Below, one piece after another: positions 8,009-15,798 of a DNA stretch of 29,243 nt; position 1 is the stretch's first letter; each line of letters opens with the position of its first letter. The notes beneath the pieces were generated by a model that had not been told where the DNA came from, searched no databases, and was given only the letters and a program-made list of their open reading frames with translations. The stretch lies in IMG/VR virus record IMGVR_UViG_3300042883_001883, positions 1-29,243 of that record, one strand, 5' to 3'. Source of the DNA: a virus. Position numbers and translations under genes: made by a program.

Positions 8009-8024
8009 TTAATGATTATATCTC

Positions 8025-8040
8025 ATTACTATAATATAAT
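8025..8040 (+). promoter_or_regulatory. -10-like promoter element ATTACTATAATATAAT
   Basis: Two overlapping TATAAT boxes (8030-8035 and 8035-8040) lie in the 70-nt gap ahead of the small gene at 8079. The TTACTATA core recurs at 17346 and 21433. No -35 is recognisable. Confidence 0.45.
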
Positions 8041-8078
8041 AATCTAAAAGTTTTAATCACAAAGTAGGGTAGTTTCAT

Positions 8079-8348
8079 ATGAATTTTTCAAATGTTTCAA
8101 AAGAACAAAAATTAGAAATTTATAACAAAAGAATAAACATAATAGAGCATGAAATACTTTCTAGAGTATTAGAAATAGGAATGGATCCTGATTTTTTTGA
8201 TCCCAATGAATTTATCAATTCTTTTGAATCAATAGATAAATCAGTTGATAATTACAATATACAAACATTTATTAATGATTCTGTTCTTTCTTATTTGTCT
8301 ATAAAAAATAAAATTAATCTACTAGAAAAAGAAGAAGATGGAATTTAA
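8079..8348 (+). CDS. Small acidic protein, paralogue of the next gene
   Basis: This 89-residue protein is unrecognised. It begins MNFSNVSKEQKLEIYNKRIN and contains the segment EIGMDPDFFDPNEFI, both of which align with the neighbour (SSKEKLSVYKQ and AVGIDPEDFNAEEFI). It is Asp/Glu rich and mostly helical by inspection, with a possible short coiled-coil at each end. The stop lies 11 bases inside the following gene, so the two are translationally coupled and may form a heteromer. It follows a promoter-like box, so the pair could start a transcript that continues into 8594. No DNA-binding motif is visible. Confidence 0.55.
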   Translation: MNFSNVSKEQKLEIYNKRINIIEHEILSRVLEIGMDPDFFDPNEFINSFESIDKSVDNYNIQTFINDSVLSYLSIKNKINLLEKEEDGI

Positions 8349-8586
8349 ACTTTCTTCAAAAGAAAAATTATCAGTTTACAAACAAACAAGAAAATCTTTT
8401 GAAATGGACTTAGTTCAAAGACTTTGTGCAGTAGGAATAGACCCAGAAGACTTTAATGCAGAAGAGTTTATTCCAGAAGAAGATAGAATGTCACATTTTT
8501 ATATTAAAGAATTGCTTTTAAAAATTGAAAAAGTAGAAGAAAAAATATTACAATTTGAAATAATTGTAAAGTCAGAGGAAGAGTAA
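8338..8586 (+). CDS. Small acidic protein, paralogue of the previous gene
   Basis: This 82-residue protein shares the layout of its upstream neighbour: an N-terminal helix with SKEKLSVYKQ, a central IDPEDFNAEEF motif and a Glu/Lys-rich C-terminal helix (LLLKIEKVEEKILQFEI) that could form a coiled coil. The start ATG overlaps the upstream gene by 11 bases. The gene that follows begins 8 bases after its stop. Function is unknown; an adaptor or small virion protein fits the size, but this is a guess. Confidence 0.55.
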   Translation: MEFKLSSKEKLSVYKQTRKSFEMDLVQRLCAVGIDPEDFNAEEFIPEEDRMSHFYIKELLLKIEKVEEKILQFEIIVKSEEE

Positions 8587-8593
8587 ATTTTAA

Positions 8594-9787
8594 ATGATCT
8601 ATAAAAATACAGAAGATTATGACCCATCTCTTTATGGTTGCTATGCCGTAACCAATATTAAAGAAGATTTTAAAATTTATACAGTTCACCCAAGCGGCTT
8701 AAAGGAGTATGAACAATATGACGTCTATGATATAGGGAATAAAACTTTAATAGCTTTTACTAAAATCTACACTTTAGCGGCAGAGTTTACTCTTAAAATT
8801 ATTTCAGAAAATAACTCTGAAGATATAAACGCAGAAACATTTGAGGCTCTTGACGATATTCTTTCTGGTGAATATAATAAAAATGTTCACACATTCATAT
8901 TGCACAACTCAGTTGGTCTCATATCTAAGGAAGAGCATGGTGAGTGGCTTGGTTCTGCAATGGATCCTAAAAGAAGGTGCGATGTGATAGATGATCACTA
9001 TATTTCTATGCCTTTTTTAGATGCAAACAAAGAAAATGCTTCTGATATTTTAGATAGAACTTATTTAGGTAACGATACAGTCATAGGGTGGCAATTGGTT
9101 CTTCCGTCTATGTCTAACTTATACATAGCTAAGTTAACTCATGGTGAGATGAATGATAGGGCATATAAAGATTGGCCGGGAAGAGTTTTTATGTCTCAAA
9201 CTTTTCCGCACATATTAAAAATGGCATATCAATGGGCAGCGCTTGCTAATGAGCCATGGAATTCTAATGATACAATAGCCCTAAAGTGTAAGGCAGCTTT
9301 TGATGACTGGGATATCCCAGAAGACGCGCTTCAAGAAATAGTCAGCTACCAGCCAAGCACAGTGCTTGAATACTATTTTAATGGAGATGAAAATCCAAGA
9401 CAATCAATAAATGAACCTTCAGAAATTTCACCAAAGTTCAAGCAGTGGTTTATGTCGAAGATAAGATATAAAACTCTTTATTCATTAAATAATAATTATC
9501 CATTAGAAATAGAAATTCCTTCTTCTATGTTAAATAAAGAAAATGAATTCTTTCAAACTATTGTAAGTGATTTTCTATTAGAAAATGCTCTAGATCCAGA
9601 TACAACTTCATGCGTTGATATATTAAAAATTATTTATGAATCTCCAGGTTATGAACAACTTAAACATAAAAATAACAGTGTAGATAATGTAATAATAAAA
9701 TATTTTAGTTTTCTTGAAAAAGAAGAAAGAGAATTAGTAAAAGAATATATTTTTTCAACTACAAAACCAATGGGTTTTTCTGAATAA
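8594..9787 (+). CDS. Unrecognised 397-residue phage protein
   Basis: I do not recognise this protein. It has no signal peptide or membrane segment and appears soluble, with balanced charge. The N-terminal part (residues 1-85) looks like a small beta-rich domain (YGCYAVTNIKEDFKIYTVHP). The middle has a Trp-rich helical stretch (MAYQWAALANEPW), and the last 100 residues are Lys/Glu-rich helices. No metal-binding HxD, methyltransferase or nuclease motif is seen. It sits 8 bases after the paralogue pair and before a gap with promoter-like sequence, so it probably belongs to their transcript. A role linked to the oxygenases around it is possible but has no direct support. Confidence 0.6.
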   Translation: MIYKNTEDYDPSLYGCYAVTNIKEDFKIYTVHPSGLKEYEQYDVYDIGNKTLIAFTKIYTLAAEFTLKIISENNSEDINAETFEALDDILSGEYNKNVHTFILHNSVGLISKEEHGEWLGSAMDPKRRCDVIDDHYISMPFLDANKENASDILDRTYLGNDTVIGWQLVLPSMSNLYIAKLTHGEMNDRAYKDWPGRVFMSQTFPHILKMAYQWAALANEPWNSNDTIALKCKAAFDDWDIPEDALQEIVSYQPSTVLEYYFNGDENPRQSINEPSEISPKFKQWFMSKIRYKTLYSLNNNYPLEIEIPSSMLNKENEFFQTIVSDFLLENALDPDTTSCVDILKIIYESPGYEQLKHKNNSVDNVIIKYFSFLEKEERELVKEYIFSTTKPMGFSE

Positions 9788-9792
9788 AATAA

Positions 9793-9819
9793 ATAGTATT
9801 ATTATTGATACTATATAAT
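9793..9819 (+). promoter_or_regulatory. Palindrome ATAGTAT/ATACTAT overlapping a -10-like box
   Basis: ATAGTAT (9793-9799) and ATACTAT (9808-9814) form a 7-bp inverted repeat with an 8-nt spacer. The right arm overlaps TACTATA, followed by TATAAT at 9814-9819. It lies in the 57-nt gap before the TTG-start oxygenase. It could be a promoter with operator or a weak hairpin. Confidence 0.35.
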
Positions 9820-9844
9820 TAGTAGAAAGAATTTAGTAGATAAA

Positions 9845-10516
9845 TTGTTGGTAAAAGATAATTCATTAAACGACAGCTTGTATAATCAGATATTAAATGA
9901 TTCATCTTTTTTTCCTGAACTAATGAATCATGGAGAAAAAATAGCAGAACATCTAAATTCATACCACAATGAGAAAAGTGATTGCTTCGCCCCATATATG
10001 TTTTGGGATGGTTGGTGGAGAACTCCAGCTAACACGTTAAAGAAAAAAGTTATTCAATCTCTATGGGAAGATTTAATGATTTGGAATCTAGATGATATTC
10101 TGGGATTTGAGTATTGGACAAGGACTTATCTTCCAGGACAATACTTAGATGTTCATGTGGATGAAGACACATTCCTTTACTCAGAGTCAAAAATTTTTAC
10201 TGGACCAATATATGGTTGTGTTTTTTATGGTAAAGAAAATAAAGATGGTGGATTTTTAGAAATACACAAAAAAGCATTAGAAGATGGCAAAAAAAATATA
10301 CTAGAAAAAAAATATATTAAAAAATATATATCTTTAAAAAAAGATAGAGAAAAAATAAGCTACAAAGGAAATAGGGCTATTTTTTTTGACGCTGGCCATG
10401 TGTTACATAACACTGTAGGGTCAAAATCTGGTATAAGGCAAGTTCTTGTTATTAACATTTGGCATAAAGACAATCCGCCCTTAGCGTTATCTAATGGAAG
10501 TTTTTTCTACGAATAA
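9845..10516 (+). CDS. 2-oxoglutarate/Fe(II) oxygenase, divergent
   Basis: This protein is about 223 residues from TTG 9845, with TTG 9848 an equal choice; no ATG occurs before codon 27 and conserved-looking sequence begins earlier. Iron ligands are H104 and D106 (LDVHVDED), and H188 (VLHNTVG), with R198 ten residues later in the 2-oxoglutarate site. A Lys-rich insertion of about 40 residues (140-175) separates the two halves of the core, unlike the compact P4H-like neighbours. WDGWWRTP near residue 55 is notable but unassigned. The TTG start and a weak ribosome site suggest low expression. Family is fairly sure from the triad and spacing; the substrate is unknown. Confidence 0.75.
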   Translation: MLVKDNSLNDSLYNQILNDSSFFPELMNHGEKIAEHLNSYHNEKSDCFAPYMFWDGWWRTPANTLKKKVIQSLWEDLMIWNLDDILGFEYWTRTYLPGQYLDVHVDEDTFLYSESKIFTGPIYGCVFYGKENKDGGFLEIHKKALEDGKKNILEKKYIKKYISLKKDREKISYKGNRAIFFDAGHVLHNTVGSKSGIRQVLVINIWHKDNPPLALSNGSFFYE

Positions 10517-10529
10517 AAATATTATTATA

Positions 10530-10538
10530 TGGTATAAT
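10530..10538 (+). promoter_or_regulatory. Extended -10 TGGTATAAT, likely leaderless start
   Basis: A perfect TGnTATAAT ends six bases before the ATG at 10545. Transcription usually starts 6-7 bases after the -10 box, which would place the first transcribed base at or next to the A of the ATG. No ribosome-binding site fits between the box and the ATG. Confidence 0.5.
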
Positions 10539-10544
10539 TATTAT

Positions 10545-10862
10545 ATGACTCAAGTAAATAATCCATTAGACATTTTAGGAAAATGGACACTATCTGTAAA
10601 TACCCCATTTGGCGAAGAAGATTACGCATTGAATATAGAGGCAACAAATTCTTTTTTTTCCGGATCAGTGTCTCACGAAAAAGGCTCTTCAGTAATCTAT
10701 GATGCTAGTTTTGTAGATAATACTTTTCATTGTTTTGTGCAAACAGAATTTCCTATTAAAACAACCGTATCAATAACTGCAGATCTAATAGAAAATAATA
10801 AAATAGCTGGAATATTAGAGATGGACCAGTATCTAACGACTTCATTTATTGGAGTTAAATGA
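10545..10862 (+). CDS. Small beta-rich lipocalin-like protein
   Basis: I start this gene at ATG 10545 (105 residues) because an earlier ATG at 10494 lies inside the preceding gene and before the promoter. LDILGKWTLSVNTPFGEEDY, then a run of alternating beta strands and a closing FIGVK, resembles a small beta-barrel domain found in many bacterial hypothetical proteins (GxWxxxxxTPxG, then a GxxSGxLE-like turn). I know no assigned function for it. Its TGA overlaps the start of the peroxidase-like gene (ATGA), so both are probably made together. It may bind a small hydrophobic ligand, by analogy only. Confidence 0.55.
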   Translation: MTQVNNPLDILGKWTLSVNTPFGEEDYALNIEATNSFFSGSVSHEKGSSVIYDASFVDNTFHCFVQTEFPIKTTVSITADLIENNKIAGILEMDQYLTTSFIGVK

Positions 10863-11476
10863 TGTCTTTTTACAATTTTTCAGCTTCTTCAATACATGGA
10901 AGAGAAGATTATCTTTCTGAATTTAAAGGCAAGATAACATTAGTCGTAAATATAGCCAGCAAATTTGGTTATGAACCCCAGTGTTCAAAATTATGGTCAT
11001 ACGCAAGAACATGTAGACAACTTGGACAATTGCAGTCCGTACATGAGGAGTTTAGCGATAGAGGTTTTTCTGTATTAGCATTCCCTTGCAATCAGTTTGG
11101 ATCAATGGATCCTGGTACTAATGAAGAAATAGCAGATTTTATTAAACAAAATTATTCTTTTGTTACTTTTCCTATTTTTGAAAAAGTTGAAGTAAATGGA
11201 AAAAATGAACACGAAGCCTTTGCCTTTCTTAAGGGTTATGAAAAAAGAGCTTATTCAGACTTTGCAGCAGACGGTAGTGAAGAGGCTCAAAAGGGTCAAA
11301 ACCTAGCAGGCCAAGCAATGGCAAGAATCTCCCATAACTATGAAAAGTTTTTAATTAGCAGAGATGGAATGATGATATCTAGGTTTAACTGGCAAGACAT
11401 GCCATTAGATGAAACTCCTAGAATTCAAGGTGCAGGGTGGACCATTAGGCAAGCTATAGATGAGGTATTGGGATAA
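10859..11476 (+). CDS. Glutathione peroxidase-fold protein lacking catalytic residues
   Basis: This 205-residue protein has the glutathione peroxidase fold: LVVNIASKFGYEPQ, VLAFPCNQFG, NEEIADF, FPIFEKVEVNG and HNYEKFLISRDG all line up with the family. The catalytic tetrad is largely gone. The Cys or selenocysteine after ASK is F36, the Gln in NQFGxQ is M83, and the Trp in WNxxKFL is H159; only N160 remains. C42, C52 and C77 are present, and a short insertion (residues 42-60) follows the first motif. A peroxidase reaction is therefore doubtful. It may have a new Cys-based activity, act as a binding protein or be a decoy. The codon at residue 36 is TTT, so selenocysteine is excluded. Start is ATG 10859 or 10862. 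Confidence 0.8.
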   Translation: MMSFYNFSASSIHGREDYLSEFKGKITLVVNIASKFGYEPQCSKLWSYARTCRQLGQLQSVHEEFSDRGFSVLAFPCNQFGSMDPGTNEEIADFIKQNYSFVTFPIFEKVEVNGKNEHEAFAFLKGYEKRAYSDFAADGSEEAQKGQNLAGQAMARISHNYEKFLISRDGMMISRFNWQDMPLDETPRIQGAGWTIRQAIDEVLG

Positions 11477-12588
11477 TGGAAGATAGTAGTTCTTTTTTTA
11501 AAAAAGATGAATCAAGAATGAGCAGTACTGCATATCCGGTATCGCCTAAGTTTAATGAATCAACAATAAAAGAAATAGCGGATTTCGAAACAGAAGAATT
11601 AGCACCTGGTATAGTCGTGATTAGAAATGCATTTAAAATAGATCAAGATTTAGTTCTTAGCCATATAGATTCAAGAGCTGAAGAAGCACATAAAAATAGA
11701 TGGTCATACAAAGAAATAGATGGCGTTACATATGGAATTAATGAAGACGGATTTAAATATAGAATGGAAGATGTTCCAGCAGCTCCAGTGAGAATATTAG
11801 ATCCAGTAAACCCTAAGACTGAAGAAGAAGTAAAAAATTTCTTTATTTATTTAGAAGATCAAATATACAAAGGTTTAATTAAATACATAGATCATTACCC
11901 ATTAATGATTGGGTCTATTTGGTGGAAGACTAGAGGTCATATACTTAGGTATGGTGATGGTGGAATACTAGGGTGCCACGCTGATAACGACACAAATTAC
12001 AAAGTAACTAATGGCGTTAGATACATGCCTAAGGGCATGGTTGCCTCTAGGCAGACCTGTGGAGCATTGTTGTATCTAAATGATTGCGTCGATGATGAAA
12101 GCGAACTAGATGGCAGAAACTTTACTGGTGGACATCTAAGATTTGTTCATTTAGGGGTTTCTTATAAGCCTCAAAAAGGAGATATTATATTCTTTCCGAC
12201 AAACTACGTCGCAGCACACGATGTAGGAAGAATGGGTAACGGAGTTAGATATTCTTATCTAACATTCTTTGGACAAGGATCGTCTGACATACCGGCCAAT
12301 GTGGTGATATCTGAACCATCAGAAAGTTTTGAATGGTGTCCCCCTGTGTGGTTCAATAATATTTATGACGATTACGAAATGTATTGCAGAACGCCTTATT
12401 CAAGATGGGAAAACAGATCAGCAGAATTTGGAGTAGAGGCTGGGTGGAATCCAGTTTACCAGGGTAGAGAAGTCACTCAATATTCACAAAGTCATGATAT
12501 CGTTGAAGTTGATAAACAAGAGGAATTAAAACAATCAGATAACACTTTGTCAGAAGGGCCATGCGGTACAGAACCTAGGTTGATATAG
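11476..12588 (+). CDS. 2-oxoglutarate/Fe(II) oxygenase, array member 1
   Basis: This 370-residue protein is the largest of four adjacent related oxygenases. Shared landmarks are GINEDGFKYRMEDV near residue 90, WWKTRGHILRYG near 150, iron ligands H168 and D170 (GCHADND), LLYLNDCVDDESEL, the distal H248 (AAHDVGRM) and R258. It has extra sequence at both ends: about 40 polar residues before the core, and a C-terminal tail of 90 residues rich in acidic and Trp/Tyr residues (VWFNNIYDDYEMYCRTPYSR). The ATG overlaps the previous stop (TAATG). This 270-residue core is larger than simple P4H-like enzymes. The substrate is unknown. Confidence 0.82.
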   Translation: MEDSSSFFKKDESRMSSTAYPVSPKFNESTIKEIADFETEELAPGIVVIRNAFKIDQDLVLSHIDSRAEEAHKNRWSYKEIDGVTYGINEDGFKYRMEDVPAAPVRILDPVNPKTEEEVKNFFIYLEDQIYKGLIKYIDHYPLMIGSIWWKTRGHILRYGDGGILGCHADNDTNYKVTNGVRYMPKGMVASRQTCGALLYLNDCVDDESELDGRNFTGGHLRFVHLGVSYKPQKGDIIFFPTNYVAAHDVGRMGNGVRYSYLTFFGQGSSDIPANVVISEPSESFEWCPPVWFNNIYDDYEMYCRTPYSRWENRSAEFGVEAGWNPVYQGREVTQYSQSHDIVEVDKQEELKQSDNTLSEGPCGTEPRLI

Positions 12589-13505
12589 TGTTTCAGATAA
12601 AAGAAGAAAATATAGAGATACATGATATGGGAATTGTTCTTTTTAAGAATGTACTCCCAATGCAAGATCATGGTTATATATTAGATTTTGCTAAAAGCCT
12701 ACGTCTACAGGCTTTAAAGGATGATTTTACTTTTATTAACGATGATCTAGGTAATCCGTTGTATGCAATCAACAGAAGTGGGCATAGGTATGCTTTAGAA
12801 GATGTAGAAATTGCATCTAATCATATTATGAACTTTATGCACGAGGGGTTGGGTCAAGAATATTTTGCTTTCTTTAAAGCATGTGAAGATACCCTCTACG
12901 CCTGTATGCTTAGATACGTAGAGATATTCCCTATGATTCTTACCTGTTTATGGTGGAGAACTCAAGGTCATATAGTGGGTTATGGAAAAGGTGGAAGATT
13001 TGGCAAGCACTGTGATAATGATGTTAATTACCAACCAGGAGCAGAACCCGATCAACAGTTAGCTATAAGAAATGTTTTAGGTGGTCTTATTTATTTTAAT
13101 GATTCCGTTAATGAGATTCAAGATAAACATGATTACGTAGGCGGTGAAATAGTTTTTCCTTACGCTAAATTTACTTATTTCCCAAAAGCTGGAGACGTTT
13201 TAATGTTTCCTTCTAATTATTTAGGAACACACAAGGTTATGGAATGTAAAGAGGGAGAAAGATACGCTTATGTTGGCTATTTTGCACATGGATCAAGTGA
13301 TCCAAATAGAGGGGTAAATATCAGACAGCCTTCTGAAGTAATGGATAGCGGGCAAGTATGGATGCCAGATATAGTTAATGACTATTTGGAGGCAATAAAA
13401 AGAAAACATGCAAATACAGATCCAGAGTTAATGTCACTTTTAACTGAAGCCGCTAACAGACCAATGACAAGCAATGATACCAATGAAGAAATTGGAAGAT
13501 TATGA
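12588..13505 (+). CDS. 2-oxoglutarate/Fe(II) oxygenase, array member 2
   Basis: This 305-residue paralogue starts with GTG that shares its first base with the previous TAG. Conserved points are AINRSGHRYALEDV, WWRTQGHIVGYGKGGRFG, ligands H141 and D143 (KHCDND), GLIYFNDSVN, GGEIVFPYAKF, distal H215 (GTHKV) and R225. It lacks the N-terminal extension of member 1 and ends in a Glu/Asn-rich tail. VWMPDIVNDYLEAI near the C-terminus is echoed in members 3 and 4 (MPTLREDL, WMPEIINDV). The overlap with the next gene is 4 bases (ATGA). Confidence 0.85.
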   Translation: MFQIKEENIEIHDMGIVLFKNVLPMQDHGYILDFAKSLRLQALKDDFTFINDDLGNPLYAINRSGHRYALEDVEIASNHIMNFMHEGLGQEYFAFFKACEDTLYACMLRYVEIFPMILTCLWWRTQGHIVGYGKGGRFGKHCDNDVNYQPGAEPDQQLAIRNVLGGLIYFNDSVNEIQDKHDYVGGEIVFPYAKFTYFPKAGDVLMFPSNYLGTHKVMECKEGERYAYVGYFAHGSSDPNRGVNIRQPSEVMDSGQVWMPDIVNDYLEAIKRKHANTDPELMSLLTEAANRPMTSNDTNEEIGRL

Positions 13506-14383
13506 TATTCAATAAAGTGGAACCAAAACACTTAGGTGGTGGAGTTGTAGTATTTGAAGGTTGTATAGATTTAGATTGGGAGAATTTACTCAAGAGATCA
13601 AATAACCTAATAGAAGAAGAATGGAACGAGATGTACTCTCCGGGGATAGACCCTGAAACTGGTGAAGAGATATACGTGAATAAAAGTGGGTACTTCTTTA
13701 ATAGGGACAGCATTGACTTAATGCCAAAAAGAGCTAGCGCTATACACTACAAAGACAATGAAGATTTACGTGATTTTTTGTCTTTTATAGAGTCAGTAAA
13801 AGACAAATGCTTGCTGCAATATTTTGAATTATTTCCATTAGCTTACAAATGTGTATGGTGGAAAGTTAAAGGTCACATATTGCAATATCCAAAAAATGTT
13901 TATCTTGGTTCCCATTCCGATATTAGTGGTGATTATATATACGGCGTATTAGAACCTCAAGATCAATTAGCTTTGAGGAATGTTGTAACAAGTTTAGTAT
14001 ACTTTAATGATTCTGTTGATACCGAAGAAGAATTAAACGGTCAAAATTATATTGGTGGACATCATTATTTTAACTATTTAGATATAGATTATTCTCCAAA
14101 AAAAGGTGATATATTATTTTTCCCATCCAACTACATGGCTGCCCATGAAGTTAAGCCAGTTAAAGAAGGTTTTAGATATAGTTATCTTGGATGGTATAGT
14201 CAGGGAACTCCAAATCCAGCAGTTCACGAATATGTAGCAGATCCATTAAAAGACCCAGAATTGTCAAAAAAAGCTACAAATATTTACATGCCTACACTTA
14301 GGGAAGATTTAAAGAAGCATTTATTAGAATCTGGATACAAAGAAGATTCACCACAATTTTATATTACGAAATCAAATTATTAA
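13502..14383 (+). CDS. 2-oxoglutarate/Fe(II) oxygenase, array member 3
   Basis: This 293-residue paralogue has YVNKSGYFFNRDSI, WWKVKGHILQYPKNVYLG, ligands H138 and D140 (GSHSDI), SLVYFNDSVDTEEEL, GGHHYFNYLDIDYSPKKGD, distal H215 (AAHEV) and R225. The loop after the HxD is GDYIYGVLEPQDQLALRNVV, much like the QLAIRNV of member 2. All iron- and co-substrate-binding residues are intact, so divergence between copies probably reflects different substrates and not decay. It is the second most C-rich of the set only in its N-terminal half and otherwise unremarkable. It is coupled to member 2 by an ATGA overlap. Confidence 0.85.
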   Translation: MIFNKVEPKHLGGGVVVFEGCIDLDWENLLKRSNNLIEEEWNEMYSPGIDPETGEEIYVNKSGYFFNRDSIDLMPKRASAIHYKDNEDLRDFLSFIESVKDKCLLQYFELFPLAYKCVWWKVKGHILQYPKNVYLGSHSDISGDYIYGVLEPQDQLALRNVVTSLVYFNDSVDTEEELNGQNYIGGHHYFNYLDIDYSPKKGDILFFPSNYMAAHEVKPVKEGFRYSYLGWYSQGTPNPAVHEYVADPLKDPELSKKATNIYMPTLREDLKKHLLESGYKEDSPQFYITKSNY

Positions 14384-14391
14384 GGATAGTT

Positions 14392-15198
14392 ATGAAATCA
14401 AAACACATTGGAATGGGAGTAGTAATATGCGAAGACGTAGTTGATATAGACCAGGACTTTCTTTTTGAATATATCAATTGGCTTCGCATTAATGAAGAGG
14501 AAACTTTTACTTATCATGAAGAAGACGGCGAAAAGTACGCAGTAAATAAAACTGGCTTTAAATTTAAACTACAAGATATTCAGCAAGCCCCACAAAGATT
14601 TTTAAATACAAAAGGAAAAAATTTACAAGTAGAAGTCCCTAAAAAATACATTGATTTCATTGATAGCTTAGAAGAAGCTGTTTACCAAGCATTAGTTGAA
14701 TACTGTTGCTACTTTCCTGATGCAGCAACAACATCATGGTGGAGACCCACTGGACATATAGCTGGTTATGAAGATGGTCAAAGAATAGGTTTGCATTGTG
14801 ATGATCAAGTCCCATATGAATGGGGTAAAGAAACCGGAAATCAAGTATCAATGCACAATAGTTCAAGTATCAATCTTTACCTTAATGATTGCGTAGCCAA
14901 TCAGGAAGAAATGAATGACTATACTTATTTAGGTGGAGAAATTCATTTCCCTAATGTACCATATGTTTATAGGCCAAAAATTGGCAGTGTTGCCATATAT
15001 CCATCTTCATACATTGGTAGACATGAGGTATATCCAGTAATTAGTGGTCAGAGATATGCATTTTTAAGCATAGCTTGTTATGGAACTTCTTTTGAGCAGA
15101 AAGAAAAAGTGGGGCAAGAAAATCCACATAAGTTTTGGATGCCAGAGATAATTAACGATGTTAATAAAAAAAGAACAAATAAACAATACACATTGTAG
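14392..15198 (+). CDS. 2-oxoglutarate/Fe(II) oxygenase, array member 4
   Basis: This 268-residue paralogue is the shortest of the array and has its own AAGGA ribosome site. It retains AVNKTGFKFKLQDI, WWRPTGHIAGYEDGQRIG, ligands H135 and D137 (LHCDDQ), INLYLNDCVANQEEM, GGEIHFPNVPYVYRP, distal H211 (GRHEVYPV) and R221. It ends with WMPEIINDVNKKR, matching the tail motif of member 2. The 8-nt gap to member 3, in contrast to the overlaps upstream, is a small break in coupling. The substrate is unknown. Confidence 0.85.
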   Translation: MKSKHIGMGVVICEDVVDIDQDFLFEYINWLRINEEETFTYHEEDGEKYAVNKTGFKFKLQDIQQAPQRFLNTKGKNLQVEVPKKYIDFIDSLEEAVYQALVEYCCYFPDAATTSWWRPTGHIAGYEDGQRIGLHCDDQVPYEWGKETGNQVSMHNSSSINLYLNDCVANQEEMNDYTYLGGEIHFPNVPYVYRPKIGSVAIYPSSYIGRHEVYPVISGQRYAFLSIACYGTSFEQKEKVGQENPHKFWMPEIINDVNKKRTNKQYTL

Positions 15199-15213
15199 AA
15201 TCGAGAAATTTAT

Positions 15214-15795
15214 ATGTATAGAGGAAATTCTTCTCAAGAAAAATTTGTAATAGAAATTTTTAATGGAAAAAAAGATGGAGTATATGTAGAATTAGGAGCT
15301 TTTGATTCTAAATTAGGAAGTAATACATTTTATCTTGAATCAGACTATGATTGGAGTGGCGTATCTTTTGAGGTATCAGAAGATAGAAAACTTGAGTTTC
15401 AAACTAATAGAAAAAATCCTTGTTTCGGAGATGCTCTTGAATTTAATTATATATCATATTTTGAAAATAATAATTTTCCAAAACAGATTGATTATCTACA
15501 GGTAGATATAGATGGCGGATACCAGGAGGATGGAAGACCTTTTGGTAATCATTATCTGAGCTTACTTGGTTTAATATCTCTTCCATTAACACAGTATAGA
15601 TTCTCTATTATTACCTTTGAACACGATGCTAATATGTATTTTAGAAACTCTGCCATGAGAGATGCTCAAAGAGAAATATTAGATAGTTTAGGATATGCGC
15701 TAGTCGTAAGAGAAAAACATGAGGATTGGTGGGTTGATCCGGCAGTTTTTCCTATTAATGATTTTAGAAAATACTTAAGATGGGAGACTTTATAA
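15214..15795 (+). CDS. FkbM-like methyltransferase domain protein
   Basis: This 193-residue protein carries a short Rossmann-type pattern seen in FkbM-family SAM-dependent methyltransferases: GVYVELGAFDSKLGSNTFYL (SAM-binding loop), WSGVSFEVSE, QIDYLQVDIDGGY and FSIITFEHDANM. It is shorter than typical FkbM proteins, and the usual first helix is reduced. Family members O-methylate sugars and other small molecules. Inside an oxygenase operon, methylation of a hydroxyl group made by one of the oxygenases is an attractive idea without direct support. It lies 15 bases after member 4 and 3 bases before the next oxygenase. The ribosome site is weak (GAGAA). Alternatives are a methyltransferase of another class or an inactive fold. 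Confidence 0.65.
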   Translation: MYRGNSSQEKFVIEIFNGKKDGVYVELGAFDSKLGSNTFYLESDYDWSGVSFEVSEDRKLEFQTNRKNPCFGDALEFNYISYFENNNFPKQIDYLQVDIDGGYQEDGRPFGNHYLSLLGLISLPLTQYRFSIITFEHDANMYFRNSAMRDAQREILDSLGYALVVREKHEDWWVDPAVFPINDFRKYLRWETL

Positions 15796-15798
15796 AAA

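Noticed and set aside
10964-10966. Selenocysteine at the peroxidase active site
   Set aside because: The codon at residue 36 is TTT for Phe, not TGA, so there is no selenocysteine and no recoding signal is needed.
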